Shown here in pieces: positions 1-11,734 of a DNA stretch of 64,000 nt. This DNA is from Patiria miniata. Lineage: Eukaryota > Echinodermata > Asteroidea > Valvatida > Asterinidae. The DNA lies in contig NW_024037068.1 of NCBI RefSeq assembly GCF_015706575.1, positions 1,364,001 to 1,428,000 of the forward strand, in the 5' to 3' direction. Position 1 is the first letter of the stretch. Each line of letters opens with the position of its first letter. The notes under the pieces were generated by a model. It worked only from the letters and a program-made list of their open reading frames with translations. It was not told the origin of the DNA and ran no database searches. A program made the translations under genes and the position numbers.

Positions 1-227
1 CAGAGTGTTTAATACCGACCAAGGACATATTTATTCCCATTCATAAATACCTTTTTGGTAAAAAAAATCAAAACTTTTCGGTCCAAAAGTCAAAACAAGT
101 CAAAAATTACAAGTTTTAAAAAAAAAATGTCAACAAGTTTACTTCATGTTTTTTGGGACACCCCTTTAGCTATATTATGGTATGTCCAGTCTCAGGAGAT
201 GTGGTAAACAATTCCTTATGGATATCG

Positions 228-365
228 GCGCGCTTGTTTCTGGCAAGCTGTCATTTTGAAGAAATCAACAAAAGAAGGCCTTTCCAACGGTGCTTCTTAA
301 GAAGCACCGTAGGAAATTCAAATTAGTAGTTCGTTTTGTTATTCGGCGAAGCGCGCAGCCAGCCA
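228..365 (+). mobile_element. Family Z fragment with near-intact palindrome
   Basis: Matches the middle of 57861-58406: GTCATTTTGAAGAAATC..., the palindrome at 284-313 (half-site CCAACGGTGCTTCTT, one mismatched pair) and TATTCGGCGAAGCGCGCAGC. Both ends are missing. Confidence 0.6.
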
Positions 366-838
366 GCCGGTCTTTATCAACCGTTCAAAGCCAGCCACGT
401 GACAGGCTCTCGACCAATAGGAAATGGGTAAACTGTCTTAGGTATTTATGAATTTAAAATTATACTGTAGGAAAAAAACAAGAAATCTTAAAATGGCAAT
501 TTAATCAGATAATTATCAGATGCATTTCAGAAATAATTTTTCAAGACAAACAATATACTCAAGAAAAAAAAGGAAAATATAAGCAATTTCAAGCATTTCT
601 AGCTGGATCATATTCTATAAATTCTAGGTCCACTTTTTTCCTGTCCCTGTCACGTCTGACATCTATGATTTTATAATTCTGATGCACTCCTTAATGCAGT
701 CGTCCTCCAAGAGTGATTATGAATAGCAAACTACCTAACCGACAAATAACAAAATTGTTTGAAGTCCTTCTATGTAATTATACTGAATATTGAATGGCAA
801 ATTACAAAGTACCAAGGTAGCAGGGACAGGAAATATGT

Positions 839-1085
839 AATGTGATCAAGCTAAATGAGTCGTTTGTTGACCATGGTCAATTTTTTTTTTAGAGATTTCA
901 AAAGAGCACAATCTCAGCATTACTGCTGTGAAAATTGCATGCTGGTTCCATCTTTAGTTCAAAAATTATGGAAGTCGGAACACCAAGAGATGTGATGAAG
1001 TAATGTGATGAAGTGGCCCTATTTTGGCCTGAATTTTCAAAGGAAAGTTCCCCACAAACGACTCATGTAGCTTGATCGCATCATA
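839..1085 (+). mobile_element. Small inverted-repeat element, uninterrupted copy
   Basis: About 247 bp with left TGATCAAGCTAAATGAGTCG and right CGACTCATGTAGCTTGATCG in inverse. The interior contains GTGATGAAGTAATGTGATGA. Flanking TATG may be a target duplication, but I am not sure. Confidence 0.6.
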
Positions 1086-1636
1086 TGTCAAACTTTGGAC
1101 CCTAAACTTATACAGATAGAATGACCCAGATACGCAAAATAAAAACATGCATAAACATGCATTTTGTACACAATCTCATTCCATGCGCATGCTACATACC
1201 GGTACACTACCTAAAGAAATATATTTATTTGAGAACAGTCCAACAAATAAATTGTCCAAATATCATATCAGTAAATAACTTAATCATGTTTTGTTAATTG
1301 TGTTATTTTTTTCTGATTTGTTTAAATTCACCAGCTTATTTGAGCATGCAATTTTAATGAAAACAAATCCTGCTGGAAAGTTTTTGAACTTGTTATAACT
1401 TTTTTTTTTCTTGCTGTTTGCAAAAGCAAGCATATTAGCAGTCAGATTAATATTCAATAAAAAATATAAGTGTTTGAGGCATAACATAAAATGTTTTTAT
1501 TATATTATTCATGAATAACATTGTACATTGTAGTGCGTAAAATTGGAGCCACTATGACTTAAAATCTTAAATGCCAAAAATGAACGAGAGTTTAGTGGGA
1601 AAGGAATTGCTTCCTTTGATGTCTATAAACAGTTGA

Positions 1637-2105
1637 TGTTGTGACATGTGAGGCATTCTTGCAAAATGAGATGGAACTGGGCAAAGACTTTAGAGCCTAG
1701 TGGAGAAAAATTCAAAAAAATGAAAAGGAATTTTTTTTCTTTTCGACTTTCAGAAGTATTGATACATGTATTTATAGTCTTTGATATGTCTACTACACAT
1801 ATTTTAAATAGTAAAAAATCATGGAATGAAAGAAAGTGTTTTTTAAGGAAAAAACAATTGGCGTCTTTCATTTTCATGAATACAAAACTCGAAACTTTAA
1901 AGGTCTTTTACTCAGTATTTTACTTTTTGACATGTTGATAAAATGCAAACTTTAAACAGCCATAACTTGTCAATGGAATGTCTGATTGAAGTTCAACAAA
2001 CAGTATTGTAAGGAGAATTTTACCCTTTCCTAATACCCGCAAACCCTCATTTTGACCTCTGCCCAGTTCTGTCTCATTTTGCCAGAAAGCCTCACACATG
2101 TTGTG
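1637..2105 (+). repeat. Weak foldback
   Basis: GACATGTGAGGCATTCTTGC then AAAATGAGATGGAACTGGGC (about 1641-1682) pairs with the inverse of the sequence at 2045-2105. The borders are unclear. Confidence 0.4.
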
Positions 2106-2383
2106 TTTTTTTCGGGGGGGGGGGGGTTGTAGTTTCACCTTTCCTAAAATTGGGAGTTTTGATTTTAAAAACTTTCACCAAATTTCACCAAAAGAAACTA
2201 CCAACAAACACAAACTTGAGGAGTTGCAAAATACTCCTCTGTCAATTTTAAATTGAATCTCAAATTTTGTGTGTATTGTAGCTATTTCAAGCTCTACTTT
2301 CTGGGGGAAAAAAACTGTAGCTAAGTACAATGCTAAACAAGAATTCTAGGGAGGGGGTTGTATTAGTGAAAAATATTTCTTAC

Positions 2384-2437
2384 TGGTTTTAGCAGCAAAG
2401 ACACCCGCAAATAGATTCAGTTCTTTCACATCGGAGG
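2384..2437 (-). CDS. Possible small third exon of the same gene
   Basis: On the minus strand, ACCCCCGGACAG ends at 2438 and A|GTAAGA begins at 2383. Between them is a 54-nt segment that accepts a phase-1 codon and reads A-SDVKELNLFAGVFAAKT in frame with the exon at 6989-7147, again leaving phase 1. The donor is strong and the peptide looks protein-like. The segment is very short and the implied intron is 4.5 kb, so it may be chance. Confidence 0.27.
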
Positions 2438-2742
2438 CTGTCCGGGGGTAGACGTTTGCATAAAGGAATACTCATTAATCCACCAACATTTTTACCAGCA
2501 ATTTGTAACAGTTTGTTAGTCACAGCAAATGCAAGGATGAAAGTACGTTAGTCAATCCAGCAAGGCACCACATTGCTGTTCACTAATCACTACAATTGCA
2601 TTTTGGTTAATATTCAACAATTTCTGAAACCGTGGCTGTGGATTCAGGCTGTAGTTTCCAAAAAGGCTCTGGGTTCAATACAGAATTAAGTAAGAGCTCA
2701 GATAAAGTCAGGGTTTGAAAAAAGGCTTTTCGGAAAAAAATG

Positions 2743-2935
2743 TTGCAACCTGACGCCAATTTTTTCTTCATATAGGCCTATCATGAAGGTCAGTCATTGC
2801 AAAAATGATGATAATACATGAATCTGGAACTGAGAAACATTTCCAATTTTGTTAGGAAATACTTAGAAATTTTCTTGACTCTCCATAGACTTTGTACACA
2901 ACCGCCGAAGTGCCGTCAGGTTGCAATATCTTTTC
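2743..2935 (+). repeat. Short element with TTGCAACCTGACG ends
   Basis: 193 bp bounded by TTGCAACCTGACGCCA and TGCCGTCAGGTTGCAA, which are inverted. It contains the uninterrupted version of the site used by the nested element at 11145-11590. A second, larger relative lies at 11046-11683. Confidence 0.5.
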
Positions 2936-2999
2936 CGGCTTTTGTTTCACTGTTGATTCATAATTTAACTCATATTTTTGACTGAAGATTTTACTTTTT

Positions 3000-3660
3000 T
3001 GACTGATTTTGAACAGTTTCACTCCTAGCTCTGTATTTTTAGGACCCTCAAGTACATGTTTATAAGTTCAGTTTTTTTTTCATTCAAAGGTCCCAAAGTG
3101 GACACACTAGAAAATTAGAACAATTGGCACCCTATAGACACGTCAAAACAACTTGACAATTTCAAACTAAAATGCTCCAACAACTGAGCTTTTTTGGTGC
3201 TGTTTGGTGTTTTGTGGTCAATTTATATGAAATAAAATGAACAAGAGAGAACAAAGGAAACAATGTACAACGATGTACCAATAAAGGGGATGATAAAAGT
3301 GCTTCTTAATTCATGGTGTTTTTGTAAATCAGTTTGGTATTCTTTCTTAGTTGAAAAAGGTATAACTACAGTGGATAGGACCCCTTTTGATTATGAGTAC
3401 TGTATGTACATGTAGGTGACATGAAAGTGGTGATAATGACTTATTTTTAGTATACTACATTACAGTGTACATGTTATGTGCATACATTACTGTAAGGAAA
3501 TGGACATTAACGATCTTTTTTTCAAATAAATGCCAAAGTTTGTCACATTCCCAAATTCAATTTTATCTACTGGAATTCTTTTTAATGACTGTAAATGAAA
3601 GTACATGTACAATGTAATCTACAAATCTAGAACATACTATGCTAAAAAAACTACTTTGTA
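3000..3660. other. Unassigned A/T-rich sequence
   Basis: I see no gene, repeat border or conserved motif here. It would be intronic if the - strand exon at 2384-2437 is real. The same holds for 1100-1560 and 4035-4585. Confidence 0.4.
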
Positions 3661-3665
3661 TATTA

Positions 3666-4031
3666 GGCCCCCCAAAAAAGTCTCCGGTTTCTGGTATGGA
3701 GCTTGCCCAAAAAGTGGTGCGGCGACGCGGTTTTTTTTTTTTTTACCTGATTTTTTTGCTTCAAATGTTGGCTGATGGCTGCAAATGGTGCCTGACTAAA
3801 CTTAGTGCAAATATATGGGAGTCCAGAGAGGCCACATAAAGCTTATTCTCGACCATAACCCAATCTAAAAACACGTTAAAATTGTGCAGCAGGATTCCAG
3901 TCAAACCAGTGAGTTCGGCGGTTTTGAGACATCATCTTTCATTGAAAAAGAAACTTTTTCATTTTGCCGACGCGCATGGCTACGGCGACGCGCGCGCATA
4001 CCAGAAACCGGAGATTTTTTTTTTTTTGGCC
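3666..4031 (+). mobile_element. Harbinger-like MITE, family 1, copy A
   Basis: 366-bp element starting GGCCCCCCAAAAAAG and ending TTTTTTTTTGGCC, flanked on both sides by TTA. The subterminal inverted repeat is TCTCCGGTTTCTGGTATG against the inverse of CATACCAGAAACCGGAGA. A 3-bp TWA target duplication with GG..CC ends is typical of PIF/Harbinger. There is no transposase. This is the same family as 12309-12678, 48925-49273 and 50039-50397. Confidence 0.8.
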
Positions 4032-4587
4032 TTACTACATGTATGTAAAAAAAAAAAATTGAAAAGATGAATTTGTACAAGTACAGTGCATTAAGTACAT
4101 TGTATGATATGGAGTTATTATGCAATGTAACAACAAAGTGTTATTATTGTTGTATTGAATGTATTCTAAAAGTTCTAAAAACTTCAGTTATCCTGCATAA
4201 TCGCTAATTTGACTAATGAAGAGAATTTAGAACAAGCTTCTGAATTGGGAAACTCCAATTTGAGACAAAACTCAACAGTGGTGAGAGATAGGCAGCATCG
4301 TTAAAAACCAGAAATGTCTAAACTCTACAGATTTCATTTAAATTGAACCTTAAACTGACTTTTCTACAGTCTTGAAAGTCGGTGTCCCCATTTGTTTTCA
4401 GGGGGGAAAAAATTTGATATGTTGAATGAGGTGTAACGAATATGGATTTTTTTTTCACAATTGATGATTGTCATTGAAACATCCCTGAAACATCCATCCA
4501 TCTTCAAAAATGGCAGGTTTAGGCTGCTGAAAGCTGTTGCCAATGTTCAAAGTTACAAGTGAAAGTGCAACTGGCCTTTCGCCTGTA

Positions 4588-5263
4588 CAGTGTGAGTAAA
4601 AAAAAAAAGGAATCCCAAATGGTGCTCCCTATTTTTCAAAGTAGTTCTGCATGTAGCGCATTCAAGCTCTAGGATGTAAAAGCCCAATTATAAGCTTTCT
4701 TTTTGTAAAAGAATCATTCAAATCACTCATGTACGTTTCAAGTTATGGACTTTTAAACACAAACACAGTTTTATATTTTTGATCACAGATCACAATAAAG
4801 GTATAAAGTGATATTTCAGCAAAATGAAAACAATTTACATACATATAAAAAAACACATCTGAACACTCTCTTTAACCATGATAACTGGCACTTATCATAA
4901 CCCTTATTTAAACACGTTCTGCTTCCAATGTTAAAACAACAGGCTTTATAATGTCAAGAGTAAAATCTTGCCCTGCCTTCTACTTGGCTACCCAGAGACT
5001 TATGGGATTATTCTGATATCGTTTTAATGATACGACATGGTTTCATTTTACTGAAATATCACGTACACCTGTACCTTAAATGTGACACGTGGACACAATT
5101 TTTAAACTGTGTTTGTGTTCAAAATTCCATAACTCCAAAAGTACATGAGTGATTTGAATGATTCTTGTACTAAAGGAAAGCTTGTTAATTGGGCTTTCAC
5201 ATCCTAGATCTTTACAAAATAGGGGGCGCTACTTGGGTTTCCCTTTTCTTTTTACTCACCCTG
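4588..5263 (+). mobile_element. Mariner-like MITE with long inverted arms, copy 1
   Basis: 676-bp element with ends CAGTGTGAGTAAAAA and TTTTTACTCACCCTG, flanked by TA. Arms of roughly 200 bp are imperfect inverted repeats; for example CACTCATGTACGTTTCAAGT pairs with the region around CATAACTCCAAAAGTACATG. There is no coding capacity. A TA duplication fits the Tc1/mariner superfamily. Confidence 0.75.
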
Positions 5264-5269
5264 TACTTC

Positions 5270-6060
5270 GTCAGTACACTAAAAGTGCAACTTCCAAATT
5301 TTAGAGATCGAGACGAAGGGACTTGACAATGTTCAGGAAGTCAAAAAGCCCAGGAGCAGGTACTTAAATTTGAGGGGGGGGGGGAATAAACTTCATTAAC
5401 ATTTTTTCCCCCTTTTCGTTTCTCAAAAACACCAATTTTTTCCCCAACAAATCCTACCAACCAGCAATGTCCTACCCTAATGTGGGCAACATAACATTAT
5501 AACTTTTTATATATTATAAGCCAGCTCACTCCCAGAAAACAATGGAGACACCTCTTCAGAAACAAAAAGAAAAGCAGGAAAATTCACAGCACACTCAAAA
5601 AGCTTTTACCACAGTGTGTATGCGAGCACACATATCACAAAAAAAGCTAGCTCAAGCTGGCTGCACAAGCAACTTACGAGAAACTGCAAGGGAAGAGCAA
5701 GGAATAGAAAGCTTTCTTTTAGACCACAGCATAAATGGCTTAAGACTAAGCAGCTTCGGCAGCAGTAAGCAAGTTTAGTAAGATTTGCAGATTTAAAGTA
5801 CAAAGTAAAAGCTTATTATATTAGGTTGAAAACAAGCTTAGCAGCATGAAAGTTGAAAAAAACAAGATCTTCAAGTAAAAAAAAAAAAGAGCAAAAAAGT
5901 ATCCATCTACACTAAATTAAACAAACAAAATTGGAAACATAACGTTGCAAAATCATCACATAAATTTGTACTCTGTTACAAACACATTTTGGCTTCTATT
6001 TACTTATTATGTAAAGTCAGAAAACACTTTTGACATTTTAAGCCCAAAACTTTCAAAGTT
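5270..6060. other. Unassigned sequence
   Basis: There is a G-tract at 5376-5385 and a CAAG/AGCTTG-rich stretch at 5540-5870 open for 78 codons on the + strand. The peptide (many Gln, Lys, Glu) matches nothing I know. 6150-6980 is likewise featureless. Confidence 0.35.
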
Positions 6061-6061
6061 G

Positions 6062-6150
6062 AACAAAGAAATTGACTGGAGCGGGGTTTGAACCTGTGAC
6101 CTCCGGAACACCATACCGGTGCTCTATCAACTGAGTCATCCACAAAACTG
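6062..6150 (-). repeat. tRNA-derived SINE head, copy 1
   Basis: On the minus strand, an A-box-like GACTCAGTTGATAGAGCA and a B-box GGTTCAAACCCCGCTCC are correctly spaced. It is followed by AGTCAATTTCTTTGTTCAA, also found at the copy near 59536-59625. There is no paired acceptor stem, so it is not a tRNA gene. Confidence 0.65.
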
Positions 6151-6988
6151 AATATTTCTTGATGGTCTTCTCTCTTTATTAGGTTTATTAGAATTCTAAG
6201 CAACTCCACAGTGCCTTTAAAGATCCCCTTGATTTTATTGCCAGTATGAAAAAGTTAAAATACAAGACAATTAGTAAATTTCCAACATTTCAGTTTTAGG
6301 CTACAGTACGTAAAAAAATTAACCAGTTTCTGGTAAACGCTTGCTTTCTTTTTCCCACCCGCCTCTTTCTTTTTATTCATACATTTGCAATACATGTATA
6401 TTTCATCTTTTTATTTGTTTAAAGCAAAACTTTATGTATGCAAGTTCAAATCTGGTAGAAAGGGCGACGGTTCCTTCGGACACAAAAGTATCGGCAAAAA
6501 GTCAAGAAAATGGAAGAATCAATCTGCCATCTTGAAAAATAAGCCATCTTGGGGGAAAACAAAGAATAAAAAAAGGCCTTTTCCCTTTTTCAAAAAGCCC
6601 AGAATACTTTTTTTTATACTTGGCCTAATTAGTTTTGCTGTATTTCATACAAAATTTTTGTTTAATTTTCAAATAGAACTGTCAGAGAACCAGGGTTCCT
6701 TTAACTTTTGTTGTCACTAGCCAGCCAGACTAGTGAAACACTCTTTTCACGAGTCCGCAATAGAATTGTTTAATTTGCACCAAAATGTCATAAACATTCA
6801 TGTTATTAACAAAAATTTTAATTCGCCAAGTGGACTACTTTGAGAATGGTTTTGACTAGTCTGCCACCGTTTTTACTCGCATTCGGCAAGCAGGCTACCG
6901 CTAAGGTCGAACCCTGAGAGAAGTCATTGTCTTTTGAGTTTTATTTACTCGTAATCTGAAATCAAAGAACAACAGCATGGGTGCTAAC

Positions 6989-7147
6989 CTTTCTGAGGGC
7001 CCTTGTGGAACCTTGCCGACATTGGCAGGACATCATCAGGAACGTTGGTGGCTTTACTCTCAATCACAAGCTCTGAGAACCCCTGAAGCTCCCTGTCTAA
7101 GGTTGCTATCCTCTCGTTAACTCGCTCAATACTGCCAACCAGAAATG
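6989..7147 (-). CDS. Putative second exon of the same unidentified protein
   Basis: On the minus strand, an acceptor CATTGCTCAG ending at 7148 and a donor G|GTTAGC starting at 6988 bound a 159-nt exon. It is open in one frame and encodes 52 complete codons. Residues such as SIERVNERIATLDRELQGFS suggest a helical, coiled-coil-prone segment; the exon then turns to a less helical VPDDVLPMSARFHKGPQK. It begins with two bases that complete the phase-1 codon left by exon 9416-9536, giving KKTA-P-FLVGSIERV, so the two exons fit without adjustment. The implied intron is 2268 nt. I cannot name the protein. Confidence 0.5.
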
Positions 7148-7828
7148 CTGAGCAATGGCAGTTACGAAAAACCACACAAAAACTATCTCACTTTGTAGTG
7201 TTAGTCTAAGGCCATGAGTGAGAATGAATTTTAAATTTGATTGCACCACCCACATCCCAGAGCTGCCAACATTTGCATCTTGCAATCATGGAGATTGTGT
7301 ACTACAATCTTGACAGGGAGATAGTTAGAATTACATTCAACATAATAGGGAAAAGGTTTCCATAATCAGGGAGATTTTCGGAAAGACTTCCATATACGAA
7401 GTTCACTCAACACCCTGTGTACAAACCCTATGAGATTGGACTGAAAAATTCTAAGTGTTTTCTAAGAAAATGCTTGTATTTTCTCTCTGCTCAAATTGAC
7501 TTTGATGACATGAAATTGTTATCTGGGGGTTTGTTAGTCAATACAGAGGAAAATTAGTGAACTTCGTATAGTATGGAAATCTTTCCAGATTTTCAAATTT
7601 GTTCATCAGAACATGGAAATAGGCCTATTGGTTTATTTTCAGGGAACTTTCTGCAGAATCAGGGAGAGTTGGCAGCTCTGGGCCATCCCCTTGAAGCTAA
7701 GCCAAAGAAATCATTATTTAAAAGAATAACTATTTCACAAAACTTACCATCACACAGAAGCAACTTCAAAAACAACACTCCACTTAGACATCTGTCAATA
7801 TTTTGTATGCTTAAAATACTAATCATTA

Positions 7829-8262
7829 GGCCAAGTAAAAAAAAATACCAGTTGATCGTCCCTGCTCACTTGCTTTTTGAGGCTGCATCAATCTATTTTT
7901 TTTTTTTTTTATTTCAGGCATAACATTTTTTTGGAGGTTCAGACGCTCCTTATACTAGCTTTCTTCTTACTTCTTCCAAAGTTTCAATTGAGTGTTATTG
8001 CTAACTTCATAGGTGAAGTTTACAGCTTTACTAATGTTCAATAAGCACTTTAATTAAGAATGTTTTGTGGTCATCAACTAGTAGACAACTCCCCAGAACT
8101 ATAAAATAAAAAGGGCCTCCTCCTTTTTCAGGCACATATCGCATAAGCTAAATATGGCTATTTTACCCTATTTTTAAATAGAAAATTAAAAATAAAAGGC
8201 CCTCATCCTCCTCTTTTTGAAAAAAACCTGGATGATCAACTGGTGTTTGTTTTTATTTAGCC
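7829..8262 (+). mobile_element. Harbinger-like MITE, family 2, copy 1
   Basis: 434-bp element with left end GGCCAAGTAAAAAAAAATAC then CAGTTGATCGTCC. The right end holds GGATGATCAACTGG then TTTATTTAGCC. It is flanked by TTA (7826-7828 and 8263-8265). A T-rich tract and GAGGCTGCATCA mark the interior, which is shared with 13749-14122. Confidence 0.72.
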
Positions 8263-8378
8263 TTATGAAAGAACAACACAATGTATTGATTCGTCTAACT
8301 TGAAATGTAAGACAAGAGACATCTGAATCCAAATTTGATGGAAACAACTCGCTTAAAAAAAAGGTAATAATAATAGTG

Positions 8379-8597
8379 ATCGTGTAGTTTACGACCCCTC
8401 TTACATGTATAATATTATGTTTTTACAAGTTTTGTTCAAATCAAAACCCTGCCCTCTTTCCACAAAATTACGTGTTTTATCCAAACACATAAAAAGTGAC
8501 TTTTCCTGCTTTGAGTTTGACTTTGTATCAAAGTTTTATCCAGATGATGTTTGTTACAAAACATAACTATATGGAACAGGGTCCTAAACTACATGTT
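8379..8597 (+). repeat. Short repeat with CGTGTAGTTTACGACCC end
   Basis: Left CGTGTAGTTTACGACCCCTC and right GGGTCCTAAACTACATG are roughly inverted. A relative lies at about 11949-12182 (GTAGTTCAGAACACC ... GGGTCCTAAACTATACG). Confidence 0.45.
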
Positions 8598-9009
8598 TAC
8601 CAAAAAAATGTGAATAGTGAAAAAGGAAAAGGCCACATGCCTTTCCAAATTGTTTGATCTGCATTTTGCAAATCTAAAAAAAAATTCATTTATAGATGAT
8701 TAGGCCTAACTTTAAAAGAAAAATGCTTAAAATAATTGCAGTTTCAGTTACAATTTCACAAACATTTGATGAACCAAGTGGATTACTTTTTTAAAAACAC
8801 GCAGTGGCTATTGTTACGGCAGCCGTAACGCATTTCCCATTTTCTATCGTTACGGTAGTACTGCAACTTTTATAAAAGCATGAGAAGAAAATATAAAATT
8901 AGAAGGAAAAAAGTGAATTTGAACGTTATGAAATTCGGACTTTATTTCCCTTTTAAAAAAAATCCTCCAAAGCCTCAGGTTAGAAAAGGAAAAAAATTGG
9001 AGTGCAAAA

Positions 9010-9085
9010 CTGAGATGCAAACCTGCAACCTCGCGGTGCTAAATCCTACCCACTATCGACTGAGCTGTCGCACTACTCGCTAAAA
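9010..9085 (-). repeat. tRNA-like SINE head
   Basis: Minus-strand ACAGCTCAGTCGATAGTGGG and GGTTGCAGGTTTGCATCTC are A- and B-box-like. The flanks do not form a tRNA cloverleaf. Confidence 0.45.
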
Positions 9086-9415
9086 TGTGGGGAAACAAAT
9101 AATTATATACCTGCGTGCGTATCAAAAAAGTATCGTAGAGGGCGCTAAACAACGGCTGCCATAACGATAGCCACTTCGAAAAAAAAAGAACTGTCCCGAG
9201 CGGTCCTAAATTGAAATAAATTTAATTATGAATTTTAATGCCAACTAAAGTTAATTAATGTTAATGGGAGCAAAATGGACCCGGATATTTTTTCACGAAA
9301 AAGCTTAAATGTGCGAAAGCAATCGCAAAAATTAACGTTAAAATCCGTCTACGGCTTTTGGGTGAAATCATTCCATCTTATTCGCCAATTTCAATTTGAC
9401 TTGATCAAAGGATAC

Positions 9416-9536
9416 GTGCGGTCTTTTTCTGCTCTCCGATGAGCTTTTCTCTTGCTTTATCTAGCTCTTCTTTGGTGTCTAAAATATCTTCTCGATACAA
9501 GTTCATGGGAGAGTTTGTCCTGTTTATGTCCGCCAT
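9416..9536 (-). CDS. Putative first coding exon of an unidentified coiled-coil protein
   Basis: Reading leftward, an ATG at 9536 in a good context (AAAATGGCGGAC) opens 40 codons rich in Lys, Glu and Asp. Heptad-like spacing runs through the segment LDTKEELDKAREKLIGEQKK (residues 19-38). If unspliced, the frame stops three codons later, after 43 residues. A GT at 9415-9414 (C|GTATCC, a weak donor) would end the exon in phase 1, which matches the acceptor phase of the candidate exon at 6989-7147. I do not recognise the family. Codon use is far more protein-like than in the surrounding A/T-rich sequence. The 5' flank at 9540-9640 has CpGs and ACGCATGCGT but no recognisable core promoter. Confidence 0.5.
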
Positions 9537-9784
9537 TTTGATCACCAAGTTTACCACGCATGCGTGTTCAGGCATGTGAATGGTATGGCGGGCGCAAAAT
9601 AACAAAACTATAATCCAAATCAAAACATCAAATAAACCCTGAACTGCAGGTACATTATAAGATTTGAAAAGTACATTGTTTATTACGCTCTTCCACTGGC
9701 TGACAAAAATAAGAAGATTACAAGATAAACATTATCAAAGATTTAAAATACTAAAATGTTACAATTTGTGAAATAAGTTGGAGA

Positions 9785-10214
9785 CAGTGGCTTAGCCAAG
9801 ATTTTTTTCAGTGGGATATACCAGCATGTTATGAGGGGGCACCAAGGGTGGACCCAACAACATTTCCCCAAGTTTCCAGGCCACCGTAAGTGCTGCAAAT
9901 TCGAAAAGGGGGGGGGGGGGAAGCTGGACCTCTTTTGAGGCTACAGGCCGCTCTTGTTTCATAACAATTTTTTTTTCACATTTCATAAAGGTACGTGTTG
10001 CGGTTCAGGGAAGTCAAAAAAATGTCATCTAGATTCCTCTTCCTTTTAATAACTTATACAAATACTTTCAACAGACTCTTCCTTGACAAGTGCGAAATTT
10101 CAGATTTTTTTTTTTGGGGGGGTCCACCGGGGGGGGGGGGGGCACTGCAAATTGTGGGAGGGGACGTGCCCCCCAGCCCCCCCGGCAGCCCCCCTCCCCC
10201 TGGCTAGGCCACTG
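9785..10214 (+). mobile_element. hAT-like element with CAGTGGC ends
   Basis: Left CAGTGGCTTAGCCAAG and right CTGGCTAGGCCACTG are inverted and resemble the CAGTGGCGTAGCCA ends common in animal hAT elements. The interior is dominated by G and C runs (9907-9920 and 10117-10200). No target duplication is visible. Confidence 0.5.
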
Positions 10215-11045
10215 CATGTTCTTATTCCTCCGTGGTAGAACAAAGAAACTGATATTGGAGCGGGCTTTGAACCTAATTTTAAATTATTAGGATCTTTATC
10301 TCTCTCAAACTGAGCAAGAAACATACGCCAAAAGCAAAAGTGAAGATGTGTCTGTACATAGTGTGATGGCGGGGGGGGGGGGGGGGGGGGGGGTGCCCGG
10401 AGGGATACAGATTTTCTTTTTGGAGATTTGAGCTTTTTAATAATTGAAATCCTTTGAGAAGACTATGAAATAATATATGCATCCAATAATCTTCGAGTGC
10501 CCCCTGAAAATTAGACCAGTTCAGCAAAAGATCCTTCATGGCTGTTAAGAAAACAACAATAGGCCGGAGCGATGTTCAAAAATGGATGTAGTCCAGGATT
10601 TTTTTCCTGGTTTTGTTTTCCCAGACTAAACGAAGAAGAAATTATTGAAGTTAAAGTTCGAAATATTTAATGGGTGAAATACAAGAGCGGATATATTTCG
10701 TTTCGGGGTTCTTTCGATTGTATATTAGGCCTACTCTGGTATTCGAGCCATAATGATGTCTTGACTATTTCGCTCTCCATAACGAAGTACATGTACACAT
10801 AACACAATACACAATCATAACTTGACAGCGCAGCAGGAAGTAAGCAGTGTGTGGCCGTGATGTAAACGTCTGAAGGAACTATGATTTTATGAACGAATTA
10901 TCCTTGTTTTTGCTTTCTTTATGGCGACACGAGGCTAAGTAAGGTTTTCGTTTTTACTTTAGAACTTATAAGAATGTTCCTTCAAGGAAAGAATGTAGGA
11001 TCCATCCAGACACCACATCCCGTTCTAAGCCACTTCAGCCATGTC

Positions 11046-11683
11046 AGCGGTTGTGTACAAAGTCTATGGAGAGTCAAGAACATTTTCTAACAACTAAACA
11101 AGTTTTTCCAACAAAATTAGAAATGTTTCTCAGTCCCAGATTCAGGCGATCGTGTAGTGTAGGGCCCAGTTTCTATAAGGGAACAAAATTCACTTTAAAA
11201 TTATTGGACCTACCAAACTAGTTGGCGACATTCTCAATAAACAGGTATGTCATAGATAGATGGCAGGGTTTTAAATTTTTTTAAGGAAATTTGGGGGTAA
11301 AATGACGATGACAGTGCGGCGACAAAACGCGACCCAAAAGTAAAGATGGCGATCACTGCGTGATGTACTGTGAGCACGCACGGCGCGATGAATCACAAGG
11401 CACAAACCGCACAGGAAAATTGTGATTTCTACCCCAAGTTTCTGCTAAAAATTGCAAAAGTAACGCGGGGTGTCAATAGAATTGAGAAAAAGTCTGCTTT
11501 TGATTGTAAAGGTGATTTTTGAGCAATAAAAAACATTTCTGACTCTAATTTGATGAAAACAAAACAGGGGCCCTACACTTCACGATCGCCCAGATTCATG
11601 TCTTTTCAACATTTTTGCAATGACTGACCTTTTGTTCAGATGATATGATGAAAAAAGTGGTGTCAGGATGCAACATTCTTTCC
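11046..11683 (-). repeat. Host repeat interrupted by 11145-11590
   Basis: Inverse copy of the repeat at about 2743-2935. Shared blocks include AGTCTATGGAGAGTCAAGAA, AGAAATGTTTCTCAGTCCCA and GCAATGACTGACC. Outside the shared part the two copies have different ends. Confidence 0.65.
11145..11590 (+). mobile_element. Nested MITE with 8-bp duplication CAGATTCA
   Basis: 446 bp with inverted ends GGCGATCGTGTAGTGTAGGG and GGCGATCGTGAAGTGTAGGG (right end inverted). Direct repeats CAGATTCA lie at 11137-11144 and 11591-11598. The related host repeat near 2743-2935 carries this site once, uninterrupted. An 8-bp duplication fits hAT or P types; the ends do not settle which. Confidence 0.8.
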
Positions 11684-11734
11684 TAATTAAAAATTCTAAC
11701 TTTAAGTTTTAGTTTTTTACATAGAAATCAGACA

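Noticed and set aside
1648-1938. 96-residue + strand frame
   Set aside because: It lies in a foldback with a Lys/Phe-rich composition typical of A/T-rich noise.
6062-6150. tRNA gene
   Set aside because: A and B boxes are present but there is no paired acceptor stem, and the same downstream sequence recurs at another locus, so it is a SINE head. The same reasoning applies to 9010, 29110, 40907, 44145, 56203 and 60118.
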